From positions 1 through 64,000 of the forward strand of contig NZ_BDBA01000019.1 of the NCBI RefSeq assembly GCF_001612745.1: a stretch of DNA of 64,000 nucleotides. The letters are read 5' to 3'. Both the position numbers and the translations under genes were made by a program. A model generated the notes under the pieces. It ran no database searches, had not been told where the DNA came from, and saw only the letters and a program-made list of their open reading frames with translations. The first letter of the stretch is position 1. Every line of letters begins with the position of its first letter. Below, piece by piece: positions 33,972-42,811 of this stretch. This stretch comes from Nocardia amamiensis NBRC 102102. GTDB taxonomy: Bacteria > Actinomycetota > Actinomycetes > Mycobacteriales > Mycobacteriaceae.

Positions 33972-35219
33972 GTGATCCGGCAGTGTGTTCTTTTCCCCGG
34001 CAGCAGGCGCAGCGGTCTGGCTCGGAGCCTCGGTGCGATCGGCGGTGTGGCACTCGGGCTGCTCCTGGCGGCGACGGCGACCGGGGAACCACTGTATCCG
34101 CGGCCGGATCCGGACCCGTTCTATGCCGCCCCTGCGGATTTGGCGGCACACCAACCAGGGGATGTGCTCGGTGTGCGAGCACAGCCGCCGGTGGCGATCT
34201 TCCCCGGCTCCACCGTCTCGCTGGTCAAATTCCGGTCCACCAACTCACGCGGCGCGCCGATCGCGGCGACCACCACGGTGCTCACGCCCGCCAACCATGC
34301 GCCCAATGGGCCGTTGCTGTCGTATCAGCATTTCATCAACGCGCTCGGCACCCAGTGCGCGGTATCGCGCTCGCTGTACGGCGGCGATCGGAATCTGACG
34401 GTGACGATGCCGATTTTGAACGTGGCGCTGGCGCAGGGTTGGAGTGTCGCGCTGCCCGATCACCTCGGACCGCAGATGGCTCTCGGGGCCGCGCGTTTGG
34501 GTGGCCAGATCGTCCTGGACGGCATCCGTGCGGTGAAACGACTGCCCGCGCTCGCTGCGCAGCACAGTCCGACGGTCATGGCCGGCTACTCCGGCGGCGG
34601 CCTGGCCACCGCATGGGCGGCCGCATTGCAGCCGACGTATGCACCGGAGCTGGAGCTCGCGGGCGCAGCCACTGGCGGTGCCCCGATGAACCTGGTGACG
34701 ATGGCGGAGGCGGTGGGCTTGGAGCCGCACCCGTCCTTCGGGCTGGCGATGGGGGCGGCGATCGGCCTGGAGCGGGAGTACCCGGACCGGCTGCCGCTCA
34801 GCTCGTATCTCAACGCGCGCGGCCTCGCGGCCCGTGATGCCATGGCCAACAGCTGCAGCAACGAGATCCTCCTCGCGGGCGTCGGCGGCAGCGCTCGCGA
34901 GTACCTCACCAGCACTTCGATCTTCGACAGCCCCGAAGCCCGGTCGGTGGGGGAGGAGAACAGCCTCGAGCTCTACGCCGGGGTGCCGGAAATACCGATC
35001 TTCGAATGGCACTCGCCAGACGACCAGCAGATTGCGGTCGATGCCATCGAGAACACCATCCGCCGCTGGTGCGCGGCCGGGGTGCGGGTGCAGACACTGC
35101 GGGTGCCCGCGGCCGAATCGCCACCCCCGCATCTGTCCACGGCGGTAGTGGGTACACCCGCGGCGGCGATGTGGCTCGACGCGCGGGTCCGCGGAGAACC
35201 CGCCCCCACCAACTGCTGA
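33972..35219 (+). CDS. Secreted lipase (secretory lipase/LIP family)
   Basis: 415 residues from GTG 33972, chosen because GGAGGT stands 7 bases upstream and a signal peptide starts right after it (RRSGLARSLGAIGGVALGLLL). The mature protein has the LIP-family features: QHFINALGTQCAVSRSL, LPDHLGPQ, the nucleophile elbow GYSGGG near residue 200, and a late ...FEWHSPDDQQI... with the acid residue, then a histidine near the C-terminus. Expected to hydrolyse triacylglycerols or fatty esters outside the cell. Nocardiae carry many such paralogues. Confidence 0.87.
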   Translation: MIRQCVLFPGSRRSGLARSLGAIGGVALGLLLAATATGEPLYPRPDPDPFYAAPADLAAHQPGDVLGVRAQPPVAIFPGSTVSLVKFRSTNSRGAPIAATTTVLTPANHAPNGPLLSYQHFINALGTQCAVSRSLYGGDRNLTVTMPILNVALAQGWSVALPDHLGPQMALGAARLGGQIVLDGIRAVKRLPALAAQHSPTVMAGYSGGGLATAWAAALQPTYAPELELAGAATGGAPMNLVTMAEAVGLEPHPSFGLAMGAAIGLEREYPDRLPLSSYLNARGLAARDAMANSCSNEILLAGVGGSAREYLTSTSIFDSPEARSVGEENSLELYAGVPEIPIFEWHSPDDQQIAVDAIENTIRRWCAAGVRVQTLRVPAAESPPPHLSTAVVGTPAAAMWLDARVRGEPAPTNC

Positions 35220-35266
35220 CGAAGCGGGTGCCGGACACCAGAGCTACTTCCGGATGTCGGTCGCGT

Positions 35267-36223
35267 TCAACTCCACAGTGTCACATGGACTTTCGGGCGG
35301 AACCGCGTGACGCCAACGCCGGACCCGCGGATCATCGCCTGGAGGCATCGCGGCGTGGTGATGAACCGCAGCAGCTCCGACACCGCGGGCTGGCGGGAAT
35401 CGGGCGGCAATGTGGTGGCGCACCACTCGTCGGATACCTGCAGCCCGGGCCCCTTGATGTGGATCAGCCGAGCGGCCGCGAGGTCGGAGGAGACGGCGAA
35501 GCCGATCGTCAGGGTGATGCCTCCGACACGGCGGACCTCTTCGAGCGCGGCGGCGTCGCTCTGAAAGATCCGCTGGTGCGATTCGGGAACGGCCAACTCG
35601 CGCAACATCGTCGCGATGTGCCCGTCGACACTGCCTGCGCTGGGGCCCAGCATCCACTGTTGCTCCCGCAGCAGCGCCGGATGTGGTGTGGCGCCCGCCA
35701 GCGGGCTGTCGGGGCGCGCGACCGAAATGATCTGATACTTCAGGAATGGCCGGGTGGCGATGGTCGTTCCGGTGCCGGCGGGCGCGGGCCCCAGCGCGAT
35801 GTCGACCGCGCGGGTCTCGATCAGGCTGCGGAACTGGCTGGTGGGATGCACACTCAGCTCGACCGAAAGATCCTTCGCCCGCGCCGCGAACAAGTCGATG
35901 AGGCCGGGCGCTGCGTGTTCGGCGAACGCGCTCGATGCGGCGATGTGCAGCAGCCGCCGGCCGTGCGCCGCTTCGCTCACCTCGATGGCGGTCTGGCGCT
36001 GCAGTCCGAGAATCTCGATCGCCCGGCTGGCCAAGCGCAATCCGCCGGGCGTGAAGGCCAGGCCCGCCGCCGCGCGGGTGAACAGCGGGTCGGCGAGTTC
36101 CTTGCGCAGCTGGGCGATGTGCAGGGAGACACCGGCATCGGACATCCCCAGCTCTCTGGCCGCCGCATGGACGGAGCCGAGCCGCACCACGGTCGAGTAG
36201 GCCCGAAGCTGGGCGGGCGTCAC
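35267..36223 (-). CDS. cutR: LysR-type regulator, CutR-like
   Basis: A 318-residue protein with GTG start. The N-terminal helix-turn-helix reads VVRLGSVHAAARELGMSDAGVSLHIAQLRKEL, and the rest is the LysR effector domain. It is divergent from xdhC and the CO dehydrogenase operon. In Mycobacterium sp. JC1 the LysR protein CutR activates the cutBCA CO dehydrogenase genes and is linked to a TGTGA-N6-TCACA repeat. Such a repeat overlaps the coxM start here. The CutR name is therefore by analogy of position and target site; effector unknown. Confidence 0.8.
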   Translation of the reverse strand: MTPAQLRAYSTVVRLGSVHAAARELGMSDAGVSLHIAQLRKELADPLFTRAAAGLAFTPGGLRLASRAIEILGLQRQTAIEVSEAAHGRRLLHIAASSAFAEHAAPGLIDLFAARAKDLSVELSVHPTSQFRSLIETRAVDIALGPAPAGTGTTIATRPFLKYQIISVARPDSPLAGATPHPALLREQQWMLGPSAGSVDGHIATMLRELAVPESHQRIFQSDAAALEEVRRVGGITLTIGFAVSSDLAAARLIHIKGPGLQVSDEWCATTLPPDSRQPAVSELLRFITTPRCLQAMIRGSGVGVTRFRPKVHVTLWS

Positions 36224-36287
36224 GATCCGAGTCTAGTTTGGAGGTGGACGCAGTGCCTACCGCCGCATCGCGTCCGGAGGACGCATC

Positions 36288-37421
36288 ATGCAGGACGTGC
36301 TCGCGGATCTGATGACAACCTGGAATGCCGGGGGCACGGCCGGGGTCGCGACGGTCGTGCGTACCTTCCGTTCGGCGCCGCGACCGCCTGGCGCGGCCAT
36401 GGTCGTCGCCCCGGACGGGACGGTCGGCGGGTCGGTGTCCGGTGGCTGCGTCGAAGGTGCGGTCTACGAACTCGCCACCGACGTCATGCGGACCGGTCGT
36501 CCGGCACTGCAGCGGTACGGGTTCTCCGACGACGACGCATTCGCCGTCGGCCTCACTTGCGGCGGCATCATCGACATCTTCATCGAAGCGATCTCCCAGG
36601 ACACGTTCCCGGAACTCAGCGAGGTCGCCGCGGACATCGCCGACCAGCGGCCGGTCGCGATCGCGACCGTCATCGAGCACCCGGACGCCGCCCGCGTAGG
36701 GCGACGGCTACTGATCCGGCCGAACAGCGCGCACGGCACGCTGGGGTCGGCGCGCACCGACGATGCGGTGATCGATGACGCACGCGGGCTGCTCGCAGCG
36801 GGCCGAAGCGAGGTGCTGTCCTATGGTCCGGACGGGCAGCGCCGCGGCGAGGGCATGGCGGTTTTCGTCGCCAGTCATGCTCGGCAGCCGCGGATGCTGG
36901 TGTTCGGAGCCATCGATTTCGCCGCCGCCGTGGCCCAGCAGGGATCGTTCCTGGGGTACCGGGTGACGGTGTGCGACGCGCGGCCGGTCTTCGCCACCTC
37001 CGCCCGGTTCCCGACCGCCGACGAAGTCGTCGTCGACTGGCCGCACCGCTACCTGGCCGCACAGATCGCGGCCGGTGCGGTCGATTCGCGGACCGTCGTC
37101 TGCGTGCTGACCCACGATCCCAAGTTCGACGTTCCACTGCTCGAGGTGGCGCTGCGTGCACCGGAGATCGGCTATGTCGGCGCGATGGGCTCGCGCCGCA
37201 CGCACGACCAGCGGTTGGCCCGCCTGCGAGAGGCCGGTCTCACCGAAGAGCAACTCGCTCGGCTTGCCAGCCCGATCGGGCTGGATCTCGGCGGCCGGAC
37301 ACCGGAAGAGACGGCGGTGTCCATCGCGGCCGAGATCATCGCGCAGCGCTGGGGCGGGCACGGCCGATCACTGACCCGAACCGGCGGACGGATTCACCAC
37401 ACGCCGCGAACCGGGAATTAA
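36288..37421 (+). CDS. XdhC/CoxI-family molybdenum-enzyme maturation protein
   Basis: A 377-residue protein with CCGGAGG 8 bases upstream. The N-terminal XdhC/CoxI domain shows SAPRPPGAAMVV and GSVSGGCVEGAVYE. The C-terminal Rossmann domain carries PRMLVFGAIDFAAAVA and later GAMGSRRTHDQRLARL. XdhC proteins bind molybdenum cofactor and help insert it, or its sulfurated form, into xanthine-dehydrogenase-type enzymes. It is the first gene on the plus strand of the CO dehydrogenase locus, 80 bases before coxM. Confidence 0.88.
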   Translation: MQDVLADLMTTWNAGGTAGVATVVRTFRSAPRPPGAAMVVAPDGTVGGSVSGGCVEGAVYELATDVMRTGRPALQRYGFSDDDAFAVGLTCGGIIDIFIEAISQDTFPELSEVAADIADQRPVAIATVIEHPDAARVGRRLLIRPNSAHGTLGSARTDDAVIDDARGLLAAGRSEVLSYGPDGQRRGEGMAVFVASHARQPRMLVFGAIDFAAAVAQQGSFLGYRVTVCDARPVFATSARFPTADEVVVDWPHRYLAAQIAAGAVDSRTVVCVLTHDPKFDVPLLEVALRAPEIGYVGAMGSRRTHDQRLARLREAGLTEEQLARLASPIGLDLGGRTPEETAVSIAAEIIAQRWGGHGRSLTRTGGRIHHTPRTGN

Positions 37422-37436
37422 GTGATTCCTTAATTC
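37415..37436. promoter_or_regulatory. Inverted repeat GAATTAAG-N6-CTTAATTC upstream of cox operon
   Basis: Perfect 8-base AT-rich arms that overlap the stop codon of xdhC, 65 bases before coxM. A -35-like TTGACG follows at 37441. It may be an upstream activator site for the cox promoter or a weak terminator hairpin for xdhC; position favours the first. Confidence 0.45.
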
Positions 37437-37485
37437 GGTCTTGACGACGGTGTCAGCGGCGCAGAGGCTGGGCTTCTCCCCATTG

Positions 37486-37503
37486 ATGTGAGGTAAGTCA
37501 CAT
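37486..37503. promoter_or_regulatory. CutR-type operator ATGTGA-N6-TCACAT overlapping coxM start
   Basis: The core TGTGA-GGTAAG-TCACA matches the repeat TGTGA-N6-TCACA described for CutR in Mycobacterium sp. JC1, where it also overlaps the cutB start codon. Here it overlaps the ATG of coxM (37502). No second copy was seen at the start of the LysR gene itself. GAGGT inside the repeat may double as the ribosome site. Confidence 0.75.
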
Positions 37504-38395
37504 GCAAGTTCCTGGGCCATTCGAATACGAACGCGCGACGGGCGTGGATCACGCCATCGGACTACTGGACCGGCTCGGGGAGGAGGCGCGCATCATCGCG
37601 GGCGGGCACAGCCTGCTGCCGATGATGAAACTGCGGCTGGCCAATCCGGAATATCTCATCGACATCAACGACCTGGCTGCCGAGCTGGGATACATCGTCA
37701 CCGATCCGACCCTGGTGCGAATCGGTGCGATGGTCCGGCATCGGCACCTGCTCGAATCCGACGACCTCGCCGCGGTGTGCCCGATCTTCCGGGACGCCGA
37801 GCGCGTGATCGCCGACCCGGTCGTGCGCAACCGCGGCACGATCGGCGGCTCGCTGTGCCAGGCCGACCCAGCCGAGGATCTCACCACGGTCTGCACGGTC
37901 CTCGGCGCCACCTGCCTGGTACGCGGACCCTCCGGCGACCGGGAAATCGCCATGGACGGCTTCCTGGTCGGTCCGTACGAAACCGCCATGTCGCGAAACG
38001 AACTTTTGCTCGAGATCCGAATTCCCGTGCGGCATCGGACTTCGAGTGCCTACGCCAAAGTGGAGCGCCGGGTCGGCGACTGGGCGATCGCGGCAGCAGG
38101 CGCGACGGTGACACTGCGGGACGGGACGATAGCGGCCGCACGAATCGGTCTGACAGCGGTCGACCCCGATCCGGCGGCGCTCGCCGCTTCGGTGGACGAC
38201 GTGCTCATCGGCGAGCCACCCACCGAAGAGGTCTTTTCCGAAGCGGGCCGCCGGGCGAGCGCGGCGTGCTCACCGGTCTCCGATGCGCGCGGCAGCGCGG
38301 ACTACAAGCGCCATCTCGCGTCCGTACTGACGATTCGCGCGCTCCGCACCGCGGCCGAGCGCGTACTGAACCACCCTGCGCTGAAAGGGAATTAG
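37502..38395 (+). CDS. coxM: Aerobic CO dehydrogenase medium (FAD) subunit
   Basis: A 297-residue protein. The FAD-binding motifs are AGGHSLLPMMK near residue 32 and TIGGSLCQADPAED near 112, both typical of CoxM/CutB. It passes electrons from the iron-sulfur subunit to the quinone pool. It is followed 2 bases later by coxS, giving the classical M-S-L order of form I CO dehydrogenases. The operator and start codon overlap suggests tight control. Confidence 0.93.
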   Translation: MQVPGPFEYERATGVDHAIGLLDRLGEEARIIAGGHSLLPMMKLRLANPEYLIDINDLAAELGYIVTDPTLVRIGAMVRHRHLLESDDLAAVCPIFRDAERVIADPVVRNRGTIGGSLCQADPAEDLTTVCTVLGATCLVRGPSGDREIAMDGFLVGPYETAMSRNELLLEIRIPVRHRTSSAYAKVERRVGDWAIAAAGATVTLRDGTIAAARIGLTAVDPDPAALAASVDDVLIGEPPTEEVFSEAGRRASAACSPVSDARGSADYKRHLASVLTIRALRTAAERVLNHPALKGN

Positions 38396-38397
38396 CC

Positions 38398-38916
38398 ATG
38401 CAGGTAACCATGACCGTCAACGGCGAGCCGGTGACCGCGGAAGTCGAGCCACGCACCCTGCTCGTGCATTTCCTGCGAGATCAGCTGCGGCTCACCGGAA
38501 CCCACTGGGGCTGTGACACCAGCAACTGCGGCACCTGCGTGGTGGAGGTCGACGGCGAACCGGTGAAGTCCTGCACGATGCTGGCCGTCATGGCCCACGG
38601 TCGTGCGGTGCGCACCGTCGAGGGACTCGAGGTGGACGGCCGGCTCGATCCGGTGCAGGAGGGCTTCATGCAGTGTCACGGGTTGCAGTGCGGATTCTGC
38701 ACGCCCGGAATGATGATCACCGCCCGCGCACTGCTGGACCGTAACCCGGATCCCGACGAGCAGACCATCCGCGAGGCGATCTCGGGCCAGATCTGCCGCT
38801 GCACCGGATATACCACCATCGTCCGGTCGATCCAGTGGGCCGCGGCGAAGCAACGAGGCGCCGCCGCGGAGCCCGAACCCGCGGCCACGGAAACGCCGGT
38901 TGGGAGCGCGTCATGA
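38398..38916 (+). CDS. coxS: Aerobic CO dehydrogenase small (2Fe-2S) subunit
   Basis: A 172-residue protein. The plant-type cluster ligands are in GCDTSNCGTCVVEV and the distal cysteine about 20 residues on. The second cluster is in QCGFCTPGM and CRCTGY. All eight expected cysteines appear present. There is a Pro/Glu/Ala-rich C-terminal tail of about 20 residues. Its stop overlaps the coxL start (ATGA). Confidence 0.94.
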   Translation: MQVTMTVNGEPVTAEVEPRTLLVHFLRDQLRLTGTHWGCDTSNCGTCVVEVDGEPVKSCTMLAVMAHGRAVRTVEGLEVDGRLDPVQEGFMQCHGLQCGFCTPGMMITARALLDRNPDPDEQTIREAISGQICRCTGYTTIVRSIQWAAAKQRGAAAEPEPAATETPVGSAS

Positions 38917-41303
38917 CCGCCGTCGAGTCCCGGCCCGAAGACCGGGTCGACAACGACCGCAAGCCGTGCGGTCACGGGAGGATGCTCCGCAAAGAGGATC
39001 CCCGGTTCATTCGCGGACACGGCAATTATGTCGACGACGTGTCGCTGCCCGGCATGTTGCACATGGCGATCCTGCGTTCCCCGTTCGCGCACGCACGGAT
39101 CGTGAGCGTCGACGTCTCCGCCGCACAGGCCCATCCGAAGGTCAAAGCGGTTGTCACCGGTGCGGATCTCGCGGCGAAGGGACTGGCCTGGATGCCGACG
39201 CTGTCCAACGACGTGCAAGCAGTGCTGGCGACGGACAAGGTCCGTTTCCAGGGCCAGGAGGTGGCCTTCGTCGTCGCCGAGGATCGCTACTCCGCGCGCG
39301 ATGCGTTGGAGCTCATCAACGTCGAGTACGAGATGCTCGATCCGGTGATCGACGCCCGGACCGCACTGGCCCCCGACACGGTGGTGATCCGCGATGATCT
39401 CGAGGGCAAGCAGGACAACCACTGCTTCGACTGGGAGACCGGCGACGCCGCCGCGACCGAGGCGGCGTTCGCACGCGCCGACGTCGTCGTCAAGCAAGAA
39501 ATCGTCTATCCGCGTGTGCATCCCGCCCCGATGGAGACATGCGGTGCCGTCGCGGATCTCGATCCTGTGACGGGGAAGCTCACGCTGTGGTCGACGAGTC
39601 AGGCGCCGCATGCCCACCGCACGCTCTACGCGTTGGTGGCCGGGCTCCCCGAGCACAAGATCCGGGTGATCTCGCCCGATATCGGCGGCGGGTTCGGCAA
39701 CAAGGTGCCCATCTATCCGGGATACGTCTGCGCCATCGTCGGGTCGCTGTTGCTGGGCAAACCGGTGAAATGGATGGAGGATCGCAGCGAGAATCTCACC
39801 AGCACCGGGTTCGCCCGCGACTACATCATGCTCGGCGAGATCGCGGCCGACAGCGACGGCAAGATCCTGGCCATCCGGTCGACCGTCCTCGCCGATCATG
39901 GCGCCTTCAACGGCACGGCCGCGCCGTTGAAGTATCCGGCTGGTTTCTACGGCGTATTCACCGGCAGCTACGACATCGAGGCGGCCTACTGCAAGATGAC
40001 CGCGGTCTACACGAACAAGGCCCCCGGCGGCGTCGCCTACGCTTGTTCGTTCCGGATCACCGAGGCGGCCTACTTCGTCGAGCGGTTGGTCGATTGCCTC
40101 GCCTACGAACTGAAGATGGATCCCGCCGAGCTGCGGCTGCGGAATCTCCTTCGCCCCGAACAGTTCCCATACACCAGCAAGACCGGCTGGGTCTACGACT
40201 CCGGCGACTACGAGAAGACGATGCGCCTGGCGATGGACATGATCGGCTACCGCGCCTTGCGGAAAGAACAGCAGGACAAGCGCGCCCGCGGCGAGTTGAT
40301 GGGCATCGGGATGTCCTTCTTCACCGAGGCCGTCGGCGCGGGACCGCGCAAGAATATGGACATTCTCGGACTCGGGATGGCCGACGGGTGCGAGTTGCGC
40401 GTCCATCCGACCGGCAAAGCCGTTGTGCGGCTTTCGGTGCAGACCCAAGGGCAGGGGCACGAGACGACCTTCGCCCAGATCGTCGCCGAGGAACTCGGCA
40501 TACCACCGGACGACATCGACGTGGTGCACGGCGACACCGATCAGACGCCGTTCGGCCTCGGCACCTACGGCAGCCGGTCGACACCGGTCTCGGGCGCCGC
40601 TGCCGCACTGGCCGCGCGGAAGGTGCGCGACAAAGCGCGGATCATCGCCTCCGGCATGCTCGAGGTCTCCGTCGCTGACCTCGAGTGGGAGAAGGGCTCG
40701 TTCCACGTCAAGGGCGATCCGTCCGCGGCCGTGACGATCCAGCAGATCGCGATGCGAGCACACGGCGCCGGTGACCTCCCCGAGGGCATCGAGGGCGGAC
40801 TCGACGCCCAGGTCTGCTATAACCCGGAGAATCTCACCTACCCCTACGGCGCGTACTTCTGCGTCGTCGATATCGACCCTGGGACCGCCGTGGTCAAGGT
40901 CCGGCGCTTCCTCGCCGTCGACGACTGTGGAACCCGGATCAATCCGATGATCATCGAGGGCCAGGTCCACGGAGGCATCACCGACGGCATCGGTATGGCG
41001 TTGATGGAGATCATCGCCTTCGACGAGGACGGCAACTGCCTCGGCGGATCCCTGATGGACTACCTCATCCCGACGGCACTCGAAGTTCCGCATCTCGAAA
41101 CCGGGTACACGGTCACTCCTTCGCCGCACCACCCGATCGGCGCCAAAGGCATCGGCGAATCGGCCACGGTCGGATCCCCGGCGGCGGTGGTCAACGCTGT
41201 GGTGGATGCATTGGCGCCGTTCGGAGTTCGGCACGCCGACATGCCGCTGACACCGTCGCGGGTCTGGGAAGCGATGCAGGGCCGGGCCACACCGCCCATC
41301 TGA
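38913..41303 (+). CDS. coxL: Aerobic CO dehydrogenase large (Mo) subunit, form I-like
   Basis: 796 residues from the ATG at 38913. It carries the active-site loop AYACSFR with C378 as the copper ligand. Form I enzymes that oxidise CO have AYxCSFR, most often AYRCSFR; form II enzymes have AYRGAGR. The match supports true CO oxidation, with Ala in the variable position. Molybdopterin-binding stretches such as GGGFGNKVP, GQGHETTFAQI and a C-terminal GAKGIGESATVG are in place. Expected product: a Mo-Cu CO dehydrogenase that lets the cell use trace CO. Confidence 0.93.
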   Translation: MTAVESRPEDRVDNDRKPCGHGRMLRKEDPRFIRGHGNYVDDVSLPGMLHMAILRSPFAHARIVSVDVSAAQAHPKVKAVVTGADLAAKGLAWMPTLSNDVQAVLATDKVRFQGQEVAFVVAEDRYSARDALELINVEYEMLDPVIDARTALAPDTVVIRDDLEGKQDNHCFDWETGDAAATEAAFARADVVVKQEIVYPRVHPAPMETCGAVADLDPVTGKLTLWSTSQAPHAHRTLYALVAGLPEHKIRVISPDIGGGFGNKVPIYPGYVCAIVGSLLLGKPVKWMEDRSENLTSTGFARDYIMLGEIAADSDGKILAIRSTVLADHGAFNGTAAPLKYPAGFYGVFTGSYDIEAAYCKMTAVYTNKAPGGVAYACSFRITEAAYFVERLVDCLAYELKMDPAELRLRNLLRPEQFPYTSKTGWVYDSGDYEKTMRLAMDMIGYRALRKEQQDKRARGELMGIGMSFFTEAVGAGPRKNMDILGLGMADGCELRVHPTGKAVVRLSVQTQGQGHETTFAQIVAEELGIPPDDIDVVHGDTDQTPFGLGTYGSRSTPVSGAAAALAARKVRDKARIIASGMLEVSVADLEWEKGSFHVKGDPSAAVTIQQIAMRAHGAGDLPEGIEGGLDAQVCYNPENLTYPYGAYFCVVDIDPGTAVVKVRRFLAVDDCGTRINPMIIEGQVHGGITDGIGMALMEIIAFDEDGNCLGGSLMDYLIPTALEVPHLETGYTVTPSPHHPIGAKGIGESATVGSPAAVVNAVVDALAPFGVRHADMPLTPSRVWEAMQGRATPPI

Positions 41304-41318
41304 GCGGACGCGGGCGAT

Positions 41319-42224
41319 ATGGGATCACCGATGAAGATCACCGAGCGTGCACAGCAGCTGGTCCGCACCCGGACTCCGTTCGTGCACGCTACCGTCGTGC
41401 GCGCACAGCAACCGACCTCCGCGCACGCCGGGGACGAGGCGATCCTCTTGCAAGACGGGACGATCGAAGGATTCGTCGGCGGCCAGTGCGCCCAGAACTC
41501 GGTCCGCAAGGCGGCGCTGGGTGCCCTGCAGTCGAACGAGAGTGTGCTGCTGCGGGTGCTACCCGACGGCGATCTGCAATTTCCCGAGGCGCCCGGCGCG
41601 ACGGTGGTAGTGAATCCCTGTCTGTCCGGCGGAGCGCTGGAGATATTCCTCGAGCCGCAGATCCCGGCGCCTCTGGTGCGCATCAGCGGGGTGACACCTA
41701 TCGCGGACGCACTGGCCGATGTGTGCGAACTGGTTGGATTCGGGGTGCGACGCAGCGCTGCCGACGCCGACTCGCCGGATTCGCTGGCAGACACGACCGC
41801 GGTGGTGATCGCCAGCCATGGCGGCCCGGAAGCCGAGCTGATCCGTACCGCCCTTGACGCGGGAGTGGGGTATATCGGACTGGTCGCCAGCCGGATTCGG
41901 GGAGCGTCCATTCTGGACGAACTCGGATTGACCGACGCCGAGCGAGCGCGGGTGCGCACACCGGTGGGTCTGCCCATCGGCGCCAAGACATCCGCGGAAA
42001 TAGCCGTCTCGATTGTCGCGGAAGTGATCCAGGCGATCCGCAAAGGCGGTTTGGCCGTCCCGGCCCGCCCGGCGAGCGTCGCATTCGAGGCACTCGATCC
42101 GGTGTGCGGGATGACCGTGACGGTCGGGCCGGACACACCACGTCTCACTGTCGACGATGTCGACCACTGGTTCTGCAGCTCCGGCTGCCGCACCTCTTTC
42201 GCTGAGGCGCATCCAGGCTCATGA
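41319..42224 (+). CDS. XdhC/CoxF-like protein with C-terminal YHS domain
   Basis: A 301-residue protein. The first 100 residues are an XdhC/CoxI domain (GFVGGQCAQNSVRK). The middle is a Rossmann-like XdhC C-terminal domain with VVIASHGGPEAELI. The final about 45 residues form a YHS-type metal-binding motif: DPVCGMTV, then DHWFCSSGCRTSFAEAHP. Its position after coxL matches CoxF in CO-oxidising bacteria, a factor for forming the Cu-Mo centre. The YHS cysteines could carry copper; that is inference. Its stop overlaps the next start. Confidence 0.85.
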   Translation: MGSPMKITERAQQLVRTRTPFVHATVVRAQQPTSAHAGDEAILLQDGTIEGFVGGQCAQNSVRKAALGALQSNESVLLRVLPDGDLQFPEAPGATVVVNPCLSGGALEIFLEPQIPAPLVRISGVTPIADALADVCELVGFGVRRSAADADSPDSLADTTAVVIASHGGPEAELIRTALDAGVGYIGLVASRIRGASILDELGLTDAERARVRTPVGLPIGAKTSAEIAVSIVAEVIQAIRKGGLAVPARPASVAFEALDPVCGMTVTVGPDTPRLTVDDVDHWFCSSGCRTSFAEAHPGS

Positions 42225-42811
42225 TCGGTTTCGTCACCGGAGTCGTGCTCGCCGCGGGAAGCTCACGGCGGCTCGGTACTGCGAAGCAGATTCTGCCGTA
42301 CCGGGATACGACGATTCTCGGCGCCACCCTCGACGTGGTGCGATCCTGCGCTTTCGATCAGATCATCGTCACCCTCGGCGGTGCGGCGGCGGCGGTGCGG
42401 CAGCAGGTCGATCTCACCGGCGTCGAGGTGGTCATGGCCGACGACTTCGGATCGGGCTGTTCGTCGTCGTTGCGTTCGGCCCTGAGCTCGGTGCATCCCC
42501 GGGCCGCCGGAGTCGTGCTGATGCTCGGTGACCAACCGGGTCTGTCGGCGTCGACCGTCGAGCGACTGATCGCCGAGGGAACGACCGCCGCGATCACGAT
42601 CTGCCGCTACCGGGACGGTGTCGGGCATCCATTCTGGCTCAGCCGCAGCGTATTCGGCGAGCTGGCCCGACTGCACGGCGACAAGGCCGTGTGGAAGATC
42701 ATCGAGTCGGGCCGCGTCGCGGTGTCCCGGCTCGACGTCGACGCACCGGTGCCCTTGGACGTGGACACCTGGGACGACTACGAGCGCTTGCGCGCCGCGA
42801 CGCCGCCATGA
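42221..42811 (+). CDS. MobA/MocA-like nucleotidyltransferase
   Basis: A 196-residue protein. The signature LAAGSSRRLGTAKQILPY near residue 10 is the nucleotide-binding loop of MobA-type enzymes, followed by GDQPGLS near 105. Such proteins cytidylate molybdopterin for CO-dehydrogenase-type enzymes (MocA). It overlaps both the preceding and following genes by 4 bases, so it should be made together with the cofactor-insertion proteins. Confidence 0.88.
   Translation: MIGFVTGVVLAAGSSRRLGTAKQILPYRDTTILGATLDVVRSCAFDQIIVTLGGAAAAVRQQVDLTGVEVVMADDFGSGCSSSLRSALSSVHPRAAGVVLMLGDQPGLSASTVERLIAEGTTAAITICRYRDGVGHPFWLSRSVFGELARLHGDKAVWKIIESGRVAVSRLDVDAPVPLDVDTWDDYERLRAATPP

Noticed and set aside
38676-41234. 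852-residue minus-strand frame opposite coxL
   Set aside because: It is a shadow of coxS and coxL, rich in Arg, His, Asp and Val without recognisable domains.
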